Assembly: GCA_963823675.1 (NCBI GenBank)
Contig: CAWGMT010000013.1
Coordinates: forward strand, 1,178,001-1,242,000
DNA length: 64,000 bases
Origin: CAWGMT01 sp963823675
Lineage (GTDB): Bacteria; Planctomycetota; Planctomycetia; Isosphaerales; Isosphaeraceae
Direction of reading: 5' to 3'
Both the position numbers and the translations under genes were made by a program. This document shows, one piece after another, positions 28,865 to 36,306 of the stretch. The notes below the pieces were generated by a model. That model saw only the letters and a program-made list of their open reading frames with translations, was not told where the DNA came from and made no database searches. The number at the start of each line of letters is the position of its first letter. Within the stretch, counting starts at the first letter, position 1.

Positions 28865-29126
28865 CTCAACGTCCGGGCCAGGGTGCGCGAGTTTCTCAAT
28901 GAACCGCAAGGGCGAGAAGGTGCACTTGAGCGCGCCGGAGATGAACCGGGCTGCCGCGCAGCCGGTTGGACCGGCGTGGCGGCAGCCGTCGATCAAGAGG
29001 TTGCGCCCCGTTTTCCGGACGCCGCGATTGAGCCGATTGCCCCGATTGACCCGGCGACCACCATCGGCGGCATGGCTATCGCTCTGGCTCGTTTCAACGT
29101 GGCGCGCCCTCCGGCTTCCGCGTCAT

Positions 29127-31721
29127 TCATTTGGTGAAGGTCAGCGCCGGAGCGTTTTTACCTCCGCCCATGAGATGGAACAAGAACTTGCTTGCGTCCT
29201 TAGACTCGATCTTGCCGGCCAGCGGCGGGCCATTTTCCTGGGTCAAGCTGAGGACGTTGTCGATGTAAACCGCCCGGCCGGTGATGGACTGTTGCTGCTG
29301 CCCCTTGTTGGTAACATTCCAGGTGTACTCCCCGTCAGCCTTGAGCTCGAGCGTGACGGCGGTGTCGGCCGAAGGAGCTGCCTTCCAGGTGCCGGCGAGC
29401 TCGGCGGGAGGTGGGGGAGGAGCCTCGGCCGGCTGGGTCGAGGACGTCGCGCCAGCCGAGGGTGGCGCCGCGGCGCCGGCGGCCGGTGCAGTCGGGACAG
29501 TTGCGGACGTGGCGACTAATGGTTTCCCTCCGGTCGTCGTCGGTTGTGCTCCCACGACAGCGGGTGCTGCAGCCGTCGAGGGAATTGGCCCCGGTTCTTT
29601 GGCTTTGGCCAACGCCTTGGCAAACGAAGCCGAAAGCTGGTCCCTTGGCTCGGCCTTCGCGATGTTTGCAAATTCGGCTCCAGCCGCGTCGGTGTTGCCC
29701 TGAACCAGATATTGGTAGGCCAGCAGGAACCGGTCCGGCGTGGAATTGGGATTGCTCCGCAGCGCCGCTTCCAGGCCTCGGAGTTGATTCGTGTAGGTAT
29801 CGACGCCGGGATAGAGGCCGACGAGGGTCGTCCAGTTCCAGCACGGCCCAGCCGAGAGCACGGCATAGGCCACGCTGGCGGCCTCGTCGTAGCGCTTCAG
29901 GGCAAACAAGCACAGAGCTCGAAACTCATGGACGACCGGGGCATTCGGGGTCTGTTTGATGACCTGGTCGGTCAAATCGAGCGCGCGCTGGTAGTCGCCT
30001 GCCTTGAAGGAATCACGGGCGGCCGAAAACACTTGTTCGGTGCTTTCCGCTGCGCTCGGGTCGGGCGGCGCGGCCGTGACGTTGATCGGCTGTGAATAAT
30101 CGTAGATCACACTCGTGACAGCCGGCTGGGCCGCGACGACCGTTGTGTAGTACGGGTTCGCATAAGCGCTGCTGAGCCAGGTGCTCGCCATTGAGCCCAG
30201 CCCCCAGTCGCCAATGCTGCTCACTCCCCAGGTCGGGAAGTAATCATACACGCCGTAGCCGGTTCCATAGCCGTAGCCGCCATAAACCGGATCGCCATAA
30301 CCGCCATAACCGTAGCTGCCCAAAGCGGAATAGTAGCTCGAGGCACCGAGCGCAGTGCCGAGGCCAAACGAGGTAAGGGCGCTTACTCCATAGCCGCCCC
30401 AGAACGAGCCGAGATTGCTACCCCAGCCCTGGTACCAGCTTCCGTAATACGGTGACGCCCAGCCGCCACCCCAACCACCGTAGCCGCCACCCCAACCGCC
30501 GTAGCCGCCACCCCAACCGCCGTAGCCGCCACCCCAACCGCCGTAGCCGCCACCCCAGCCGCCGTAGCCGCCACCCCAGCCGCCGCCGTAGTAATTACCG
30601 CCGCCGTAGAAATTGTTGCCGCCGCTTATGTTGCCGATATTGGTGTTGCCGCCGACGACACCGAGGTTGTCGCCGATCTGTCCGATGTTCCCGGACCCGA
30701 TATTCCCATTGCCCGATCCCGGTCGGTTACCCCATCCCGGTCGGTTGCCGATACCACCGATTCCACCGGGGCGATTGTCGATGCCGGGACGGTTGCCGAT
30801 ACCACCGATTCCACCGGGGCGATTGTCGATACCGGGACGGTTGCCGATACCACCGATTCCACCGGGCCGATTGTCTATGCCCGGACGGTTGCCGATACCA
30901 CCGATTCCGCCGGGGCGATTGTCAATGCCGGGGCGGTTGCCGATACCACCGATTCCACCGGGGCGATTGTCAATGCCGGGACGGTTGCCGATACCACCGA
31001 TTCCGCCGGGGCGATTGTCAATGCCGGGGCGGTTGCCGATACCGCCGATTCCGCCGGGGCGATTGTCAATGCCGGGGCGGTTGCCACCGCCGATGCCACC
31101 GCCGGGCCGCCCGATGCCGCCGCCTCCCGCTCCGGGACGATTGGCGATGCCGGGACCGTTGCCGCCGCCAATGCCACCGCCGGGCCGCCCGATGCCGCCG
31201 CCTCCCGCTCCGGGACGATTGGCGATGCCAGGACCGTTGCCGCCGCCAATGCCGCCGCCTCCCGGACCGGGGCGATTGCCGCCGCCAGCAATGCCAGGAC
31301 GGTTGCCGCCGCCTCCCGGACCGGGGCGATTGCCGCCGCCAGGCAAGCCGCCGGGACGATTCCCTCCGCCCCCGGGGCGATTTGCCATGCCGGGCTGGCC
31401 TCCGGGCCGATTGGATCCACCGCCGCCAGGCCGGTTCATTCCACCGCCGCCAGGGCGATTGCCGCCGCCGCCCATGCCCGGCCGGGCCATGTTGCCGCCG
31501 CCGGACGGCCGGTTCATTCCGCCCATCGCTGCACGGTTCGTCGGCGTGGATGGACGCGCCATGCCGCCGCCACCCGCTCGTGCGCCGCCGCCACCCGCTC
31601 GTGCGCCGCCGCCACCTCGTCCGCCGCCGCCGCCTCGCCCGCGCTGGGCCTGGGCGACATCCGTGTCAACAAGAATAATCAGGGTCGCTGCCAGGGCGAT
31701 TGTCGATAGATGCCTCAACAT
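29127..31721 (-). CDS. Glycine-rich secreted repeat protein with TPR region (module B)
   Basis: An 864-residue exported protein. A signal peptide (STIALAATLIILVDTDVAQA) is followed by about 250 residues of Gly/Arg/Pro-rich sequence with NRPGGGG-type and seven NRPGIDNRPGGIGGIG repeats. Then come NIG-rich turns, GGGYGGW heptads, a Tyr-rich section, and a TPR-like helical region (AARDSFKAGDYQRALDLTDQ to AKAEPRDQLSASFAKAL). The C-terminal domain of about 100 residues begins LAGTWKAAPSADTAVTLEL and is beta-rich, ending LFHLMGGG and ALTFTK. Such architecture suggests a surface or matrix protein. Upstream on the same strand, 42 bases away, is the second member of the module. Layout is parallel to 18486-20932, with a TPR region added. 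Confidence 0.75.
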   Translation of the reverse strand: MLRHLSTIALAATLIILVDTDVAQAQRGRGGGGGRGGGGARAGGGGARAGGGGMARPSTPTNRAAMGGMNRPSGGGNMARPGMGGGGNRPGGGGMNRPGGGGSNRPGGQPGMANRPGGGGNRPGGLPGGGNRPGPGGGGNRPGIAGGGNRPGPGGGGIGGGNGPGIANRPGAGGGGIGRPGGGIGGGNGPGIANRPGAGGGGIGRPGGGIGGGNRPGIDNRPGGIGGIGNRPGIDNRPGGIGGIGNRPGIDNRPGGIGGIGNRPGIDNRPGGIGGIGNRPGIDNRPGGIGGIGNRPGIDNRPGGIGGIGNRPGIDNRPGGIGGIGNRPGWGNRPGSGNGNIGSGNIGQIGDNLGVVGGNTNIGNISGGNNFYGGGNYYGGGWGGGYGGWGGGYGGWGGGYGGWGGGYGGWGGGYGGWGGGWASPYYGSWYQGWGSNLGSFWGGYGVSALTSFGLGTALGASSYYSALGSYGYGGYGDPVYGGYGYGTGYGVYDYFPTWGVSSIGDWGLGSMASTWLSSAYANPYYTTVVAAQPAVTSVIYDYSQPINVTAAPPDPSAAESTEQVFSAARDSFKAGDYQRALDLTDQVIKQTPNAPVVHEFRALCLFALKRYDEAASVAYAVLSAGPCWNWTTLVGLYPGVDTYTNQLRGLEAALRSNPNSTPDRFLLAYQYLVQGNTDAAGAEFANIAKAEPRDQLSASFAKALAKAKEPGPIPSTAAAPAVVGAQPTTTGGKPLVATSATVPTAPAAGAAAPPSAGATSSTQPAEAPPPPPAELAGTWKAAPSADTAVTLELKADGEYTWNVTNKGQQQQSITGRAVYIDNVLSLTQENGPPLAGKIESKDASKFLFHLMGGGKNAPALTFTK
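30743..31078 (-). repeat. 48-bp in-frame tandem repeat, 7 copies
   Basis: Seven 48-bp units start at 30743 and repeat every 48 bases, encoding NRPGIDNRPGGIGGIG sixteen-residue units. Copies differ at a few wobble positions, so they are older or less recently homogenised than the 30-bp repeats at 19574. Shorter 21-bp repeats encoding GGGYGGW lie at about 30470-30585. Confidence 0.85.
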
Positions 31722-31763
31722 GGGATACCTCGCGGAGTCGCTAGTTTGGTGTCAGGAGTGGGC

Positions 31764-32813
31764 TCAGTTTCTCGGTGCGCCGGTGCCCGGCTGTGCGGGC
31801 GCGGCCGCCGGTCGAGACTGTGCTCCGCCGGGCTGAGGCGGCTTGCGAACCATAACGACATCCACGATGTCGGGCGCGATCTGCCCGCCGATAATCCGGT
31901 CAATCGAGCTGGTCTTGACCGAATCGTTATTGAGGACGGTGTGGATCTGGGTGGCCGAAGTCGGCCGGCCGTCGCGGAGCACGCCTTGCGCTTTCAAGAC
32001 CCACTCCTTCTCGCCGGTTCGCGTCCAGAGCGCCTCACCGTGACCCCCCTCCGCATCGAACACCCACGACTTGATCTGGCCGGTCTGCGGGTCCCAACCG
32101 ATGAACATGGTGCCGGAAGTTGCCTTCTCGCCCTTGACCTCGACCTGGTAGGTCCGGATCAGAAAACTCTTGTTGTCGGCCCAGCGCACATTCGAGCTGG
32201 CTTTGACGCTCTCGCTCTCGTCAACCCAATCGCCGACCATCCATTCGAGGTCCTTGAGGCGGTCGTAGCTTGAAACGTCTTCGGCGGGCGCGGGATATTC
32301 CCTGATCTCGGCTACCAGCCACTTACCTTTGCGCCGTAACGCCAAGGAGCTGAAGCGGGTGAATTCACTCGCATCGCCCGTGGCGGTCGTGAGCCGAGTC
32401 TGACCTTCGACTCGTGCCACGTCGGGGGTGAGGAATCGGATTTCCTGCACCTTCGGCTCCAGCTTGAGCCCCGGATTTTCCTCGAAGGACGATGCATACA
32501 TCTCGGCGATAGCCGCCTTGCCCCGCGTGGTCTCGCCGCCGGAATCGACGAGATTGGCATCGTCCGTGAAGAGCGCCGCCAGTGCCGGAATATCCGGGGA
32601 GTTGTAGGCCTTCGCAAACGCATCGACCAGATCGCGGACCGGCTTTTCCTCTCCGCTGACAGCCGATGCGGCGGCAACTTGTGCGGTTTCCGGCGCGGCG
32701 GCCGCTGGTGCAGCCCGCGGCACGGCCTGACCAAGAACTGGCCGGACCCAGATCAGAAACGGACTCATCACCAGGAACGCCGTAACCAGGGAGCATCGAA
32801 TCGCTTGCATCAT
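31764..32813 (-). CDS. Secreted NTF2/SnoaL-like protein with WMVGDWVD domain (module B)
   Basis: A 349-residue exported protein. The signal peptide (SLVTAFLVMSPFLIWVRPVLGQ) is followed by an NTF2-like domain of the SgcJ/EcaC type (VRDLVDAFAKAYNSPDIPA to GKWLVAEIREYPAP, residues about 55-180), then a WMVGDWVDESES domain (about 190-325) paralogous to that of the protein at 18486-19241, including FIGWDPQTGQIKSW and FDAEGGHGEALW, and an Ala/Pro tail. Start is placed at the first of two tandem ATGs at 32813; a longer frame to 33065 adds an unlikely leader. It precedes the glycine-rich repeat protein by 42 bases. The combination suggests an envelope binding or sensing role. Ligand unknown. Confidence 0.72.
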   Translation of the reverse strand: MMQAIRCSLVTAFLVMSPFLIWVRPVLGQAVPRAAPAAAAPETAQVAAASAVSGEEKPVRDLVDAFAKAYNSPDIPALAALFTDDANLVDSGGETTRGKAAIAEMYASSFEENPGLKLEPKVQEIRFLTPDVARVEGQTRLTTATGDASEFTRFSSLALRRKGKWLVAEIREYPAPAEDVSSYDRLKDLEWMVGDWVDESESVKASSNVRWADNKSFLIRTYQVEVKGEKATSGTMFIGWDPQTGQIKSWVFDAEGGHGEALWTRTGEKEWVLKAQGVLRDGRPTSATQIHTVLNNDSVKTSSIDRIIGGQIAPDIVDVVMVRKPPQPGGAQSRPAAAPAQPGTGAPRN

Positions 32814-33396
32814 GTTTCTCGCATGAGTTGGCCCAGGAGCGAAATGAATCATCCCGACAATACGATCACCTTCGGGTCGGAAGCCCAAGATCGCAGGTTG
32901 GGAGCTGGAGCGCTGGTATGGGTTCCGATGCAACTGGCCGGCGCAGACCTCCAGCCACGCACCGAATTCGGAATCTTGAGCCCCGCAGCTTCGGGCCACC
33001 CAGCCGGTTGAATCGACGATCCTTGAATTGAGCCGGACGGCCGACTTGCGTAGGTTGCGCGACAACCACAGATCCTACTGACTTACAGCCGTGGGTTCAA
33101 GCAATAAGAAATGCGGCCGCTTGATCGCCTTCGAACCGGCGAAACCCCCGCGATGGGTCGGGAGGCGGGTTGACATCCCGCATCCGGTCCATAGCATGAA
33201 TTACAGGTACCGCATCGAATGGCTGCACTTTTTGCTGCTAGATTCCATGTGCCCAGGGATGGGTGTCGCGGAATGCGTGCATGAACGGATGTTCAGTGAC
33301 GCGGTCCGGAAGCCCCGCTGGTTCCGGACCATCGAACGAGCACGGCGAAGCTCTCTTGCCGCCGCGCTTTGGCATAGCAGTGAGGAGACTATACTC
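32814..33396. other. Intergenic stretch between divergent genes
   Basis: About 580 bases. It contains the promoter of module B on the minus side. On the plus side a possible sigma-70 promoter is TTGACA at 33170-33175 with a 16-base gap to TAGCAT at 33192-33197, about 200 bases before the small gene at 33397. No gene is supported within the stretch. Confidence 0.35.
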
Positions 33397-33710
33397 ATGG
33401 ATATCGAGCGTGTGAATGTCATTATCTGTGAAAGCACCTGCGGTTGTTCCTCGATCCATACGGTGACGGCCCACCATCGGAGTTACCCCGAAATCGCAGT
33501 CGAGGCGGGATCGGCGGCCCGTGCGGTCGAACATCTCGAGCGGCTCCTGGCGCGGCGCTCGACTACGATGTAGACTCCTCGCGGCGCGAGGTACTTCAGC
33601 AGGCGGTCGCGGATGTTCGTCGCTGCGCTGCGACGCTCCCCGCGGGCCCGGCCTATTCACCAGGCTGCGCCGGAGAAGCTCAAGGATTCACGTCCGTACG
33701 GCCTGACTGA
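33397..33710 (+). pseudogene. Small conserved-looking protein, one frameshift
   Basis: The frame starts MDIERVNVIICESTCGCSS and reads HTVTAHHRSYPEIAVEAGS then ARAVEHLERLLAR before a premature stop. In the +1-shifted frame the sequence continues ALDYDVDSSRREVLQQAV and DVRRCAATLPA, so the whole would be about 104 residues. The break is at about 33555, again a CGGCG that would read CGGGCG when intact. The family is not known to me; the first part has two close cysteines and several histidines. Without the frameshift hypothesis neither half would make much sense. Confidence 0.45.
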
Positions 33711-33758
33711 GGTCATTGACTGGCCTGTGCGCATTCGCGCATTGGCATTCGCGCGCAG

Positions 33759-34040
33759 TCAGGCTCTTGGGCGCGAGTGCAGTTCAAGCTGGTCCCAAAG
33801 CGCGCCAAGACGAGCGGTGCGGTTCCCAGCGCCAAACTCCAGAAGCAAAACTCTGACATGACCTGCTCCTTGCATCAGTAAGGAGAGCATGGCTCGATCG
33901 TTGGGGATCACGTCGCCTGTGCGACTCACAAACACTCGTACGCCCAGAGCTGGGTGCTGTCTGATCGTGGCGGCCGAATTCCCATGAATTTCGAAACGGG
34001 CGGCGTTCTCGGTGTCGAACAGTGTACGCAGCCGATACAC
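33759..34040 (-). CDS. Possible HPr-like small protein
   Basis: A 93-residue frame from a GTG at 34040. The order RFEIHGNSAATIRQHPALGV, RVFVSRTGDVIPND, RAMLSLLMQGAGHVRVLLLE resembles the open-faced beta-sandwich of phosphocarrier HPr proteins, where a strand, helix, strand and a KSILGLLTLAA-type helix follow each other, but the active-site histidine region is not convincing. The start overlaps the promoter side of the GlsB-like gene. It could be a decayed gene. Low confidence. Confidence 0.3.
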   Translation of the reverse strand: MYRLRTLFDTENAARFEIHGNSAATIRQHPALGVRVFVSRTGDVIPNDRAMLSLLMQGAGHVRVLLLEFGAGNRTARLGALWDQLELHSRPRA

Positions 34041-34081
34041 TGGACGATATCAAGACAATCCTCTCATCCGGAGACTTCTAC

Positions 34082-34330
34082 GTGGACATCGTTTGGTTCC
34101 TTTTGATCGGCTTGGCGGCTGGCTGGCTGGCGAGTTTCCTCATCAAGGTCCGTGGTCTTGGCCTGGCCGAAAAACTGATCGTCGGCGTGATCGGGGCGTT
34201 GATCGGCGGCTACGTCTTCCGCGTCCTCCCAGTGAACATGAACGTGTCAGGAACGGCGGGATCGCTGATTACCGCCACCGTGGGGGCCGCGATTCTGTTG
34301 TTCCTGCTCAAGTTGATCCGCAGATACTAG
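34082..34330 (+). CDS. GlsB/YeaQ/YmgE family stress-response membrane protein
   Basis: An 82-residue protein with three hydrophobic helices: IVWFLLIGLAAGWLASFLI, LIVGVIGALIGGYVF and ITATVGAAILLFLLKLI. This is the size and layout of the GlsB/YeaQ/YmgE (transglycosylase-associated) family of small inner-membrane proteins induced by stress. I choose the GTG at 34082, which has GGAG about 9 bases upstream and gives the family length; an upstream ATG at 34022 adds a non-homologous leader. It is followed 8 bases later by the GH5 gene. Confidence 0.85.
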   Translation: MDIVWFLLIGLAAGWLASFLIKVRGLGLAEKLIVGVIGALIGGYVFRVLPVNMNVSGTAGSLITATVGAAILLFLLKLIRRY

Positions 34331-34338
34331 GTTTCTCG

Positions 34339-35451
34339 ATGACGGCCATCCTCCTGGTCTTGGCGTTACTAAGCCCAGCCCCCGGTAAGATGGAGCGGGT
34401 TGAGGCCGCGCGCGACGGACGCGGATTCGTCGTGGTCCCTTCCGGTAAGCCCTTCGTACCCTGGGGCTTGAATTACGGCAACGCGGGCCGGCTGATCGAG
34501 GACTTCTGGGAGGCGGATTGGCCAACGATCGCCGGTGACTTTCGCGAGATGAAGGACCTCGGGGCCAACGTGGTGCGGGCCCACCTTCAGCTCGGCAAGT
34601 TCATGGCGGGGCCGGATCGACCCAACCAGCAGGCACTCGACCGTCTGAGCCGCCTGGTCGCCGAGGCCGAGGCCAACGGGCTCTATCTCGACCTGACGGG
34701 CCTGGCCTGTTACCGCACGTCGGATGTCCCGGCCTGGTATGACAAGCTCGATGAACCCGGCCGCTGGGCCGTCCAGGCCCGGTTCTGGGAGGCCGTGGCA
34801 AAGCAGTGTGGCGGTAGCCCGGCAATCTTCTGCTACGACCTGATCAACGAGCCGCTTTCTCCGGGCGACCGCCGCAAGCCGGGCGAGTGGTACTCGGGCA
34901 AGCCCTTTGGCGGCTATGACTTTCTCCAGTGGATCTCGCTCGACCCGGCCGGCCGGCCCCGCGAGGAGATCGCGCGTCAATGGATCAAGACGTTGACGCG
35001 GGCGATCCGCCGGCACGATTCCCGCCGTCTGATCACGGTCGGCCTGCTGCCGTCGACGCCCGAGTGGGGCCATCTCTCGGGGTTCTTGCCCGCCAAGGTT
35101 GCCCCGGAGCTTGATTTCATCAGCGTCCACATCTACCCCGAGAAAGGCAAGGTGGCTCTAGCGCTGACGACGCTCAAGGGATTCGCCGTCGGCAAGCCGG
35201 TAGTCATCGAAGAGACCTTTACCTTGAAATGCTCGGGGGCAGAGCTCGAGGAATTCCTCCGGAGGTCGCGCGGGATCGCCAGCGGCTGGATGGGCCACTA
35301 CGACGGCCAAACCATCGAGCAGCTCGACAATCTGCGGATATCCAAGAAAGTTACGATCTCGCAGTTACTCTGGCTCGAGTGGCTGACCCTGTTCCGAAAG
35401 CTGGGCCCGGAGATGAAGGGCGAGAGAGCGCAGGCAGGGACTGCCCGGTGA
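34339..35451 (+). CDS. GH5-type glycoside hydrolase (cellulase family)
   Basis: A 370-residue TIM-barrel hydrolase with a short hydrophobic leader (TAILLVLALLSPAPG) that probably exports it. The family pattern is clear: FVPWGLNYGNAGR near the N-terminus, GANVVRAHLQLGKF, LYLDLTGLACYRTSDVPAWY, the acid/base in YDLINEPLSPG, FISVHIYPEKGK and the nucleophile in PVVIEETF. GH5 enzymes cleave beta-linked glucans or mannans. Substrate cannot be fixed here. The ATG at 34339 is used; longer frames run into the upstream GlsB-like gene. No carbohydrate-binding module is present. Confidence 0.82.
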   Translation: MTAILLVLALLSPAPGKMERVEAARDGRGFVVVPSGKPFVPWGLNYGNAGRLIEDFWEADWPTIAGDFREMKDLGANVVRAHLQLGKFMAGPDRPNQQALDRLSRLVAEAEANGLYLDLTGLACYRTSDVPAWYDKLDEPGRWAVQARFWEAVAKQCGGSPAIFCYDLINEPLSPGDRRKPGEWYSGKPFGGYDFLQWISLDPAGRPREEIARQWIKTLTRAIRRHDSRRLITVGLLPSTPEWGHLSGFLPAKVAPELDFISVHIYPEKGKVALALTTLKGFAVGKPVVIEETFTLKCSGAELEEFLRRSRGIASGWMGHYDGQTIEQLDNLRISKKVTISQLLWLEWLTLFRKLGPEMKGERAQAGTAR

Positions 35452-35484
35452 CGACTTGGCTATCGCTCACCCGCGTCTGGCTGA

Positions 35485-35513
35485 CTGACAACGCAGCGGC
35501 GAAGTGATATCAT
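35485..35513 (+). promoter_or_regulatory. Putative sigma-70 promoter of the DUF433/DUF5615 pair
   Basis: CTGACA (35485-35490) and TATCAT (35508-35513) are separated by 17 bases, and the DUF433 start lies about 50 bases downstream with GGGAGGG as ribosome binding site. This is a close match to a sigma-70 promoter in a GC-rich background. Confidence 0.5.
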
Positions 35514-35563
35514 GAAAAGCCGGTCTTGGAAGTGAATCGTCCCACTGGCCGGGAGGGATCGTC

Positions 35564-35875
35564 GTGGCCACGATCTCGTATGCCCACATCGAGTTTAATA
35601 CCGAAGGTGAACCGATCATCGCGGGCACCCGGATCAAGGTTCGCATGATTGCCCTCGACGTCCTCGCCCACCGGTGGGACGCCGAGGAAATCCAGCGGCA
35701 TCACCCCGACCTTACGCTGGGCCAGATCCACTCTGCCCTAGCCTATTACTCCGACCACAAAGAGGCGATGGACCGCGACATCAGGCAGCGGCACGAACGT
35801 GTCCAGGCCCTGCGCACAGCTCGGGAAGAGTCACCGGGCCGGCGGAAGCTGCGGGAACGGGGATTGCTTCCGTGA
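35564..35875 (+). CDS. DUF433 antitoxin-like protein
   Basis: A 103-residue DUF433 protein from a GTG at 35564 (GGGAGGG upstream). The family core is IEFNTEGEPIIAGTRIKVRM, then ALDVLAHRWDAEEIQRHHPDL and QIHSALAYYSDHKEAMD, a winged or MerR-like helix-turn-helix fold that in other genomes acts as the DNA-binding antitoxin of a DUF433/DUF5615 pair. The stop overlaps the next start (GTGA), which indicates translational coupling. It probably represses its own promoter at 35485-35513 (inference from TA biology). Confidence 0.85.
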   Translation: MATISYAHIEFNTEGEPIIAGTRIKVRMIALDVLAHRWDAEEIQRHHPDLTLGQIHSALAYYSDHKEAMDRDIRQRHERVQALRTAREESPGRRKLRERGLLP

Positions 35876-36219
35876 GTGTTCCGCTCTACATGGATCATCA
35901 TGTGGACGCCGCGATCACCGAAGGGCTGCGCCGGCGAGGGATCGACATCCTCACGTGTCGAGACGATGGAACAGACACCTGGGACGATCAGCGAATTCTG
36001 GAGCGGGCCACCCAACTTGGCCGCGCGCTGTTCAGCCAGGACGACGACCTGTTGGCGATCGCCCACCGCCTGCAGCTTGCCGGGTCCAGCTTTGCCGGGC
36101 TGATCTACGGACATCAGCTCGACCTCTCAATTGGTCAGGCGGTTCGCGACTTGGAGCTGATCGCGCAAGTGTACGATCCCGATGATCTCCGTGACCGGGT
36201 CGAGTATCTTCCGCTTTGA
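35872..36219 (+). CDS. DUF5615 PIN-like protein, putative toxin
   Basis: A 115-residue protein with a PIN-like fold typical of DUF5615: MDHHVDAAITEGLRRRGID, ILTCRDDGTDTWDDQ, a central LGRALFSQDDDLLAIAHR with acidic residues that may bind metal, and FAGLIYGHQLDLSIGQAV. Members are predicted RNases forming toxin-antitoxin pairs with DUF433. The GTG start overlaps the antitoxin stop by four bases. Toxicity is not shown for most members, so the TA label rests on family and arrangement. Confidence 0.82.
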   Translation: MSVPLYMDHHVDAAITEGLRRRGIDILTCRDDGTDTWDDQRILERATQLGRALFSQDDDLLAIAHRLQLAGSSFAGLIYGHQLDLSIGQAVRDLELIAQVYDPDDLRDRVEYLPL

Positions 36220-36306
36220 AGACGATTGCTTTGATTCGGGTGATCCCTGCGGTCCGTCGTTGGCTGACGGGGTTAGCATAATGTGGGGGCGCTATCCCGG
36301 GGCCGG

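Noticed and set aside
29545..30095. Plus-strand frames opposite the module B repeat protein
   Set aside because: The minus strand has a TPR pattern and a signal peptide in one long frame; the plus frames have none.
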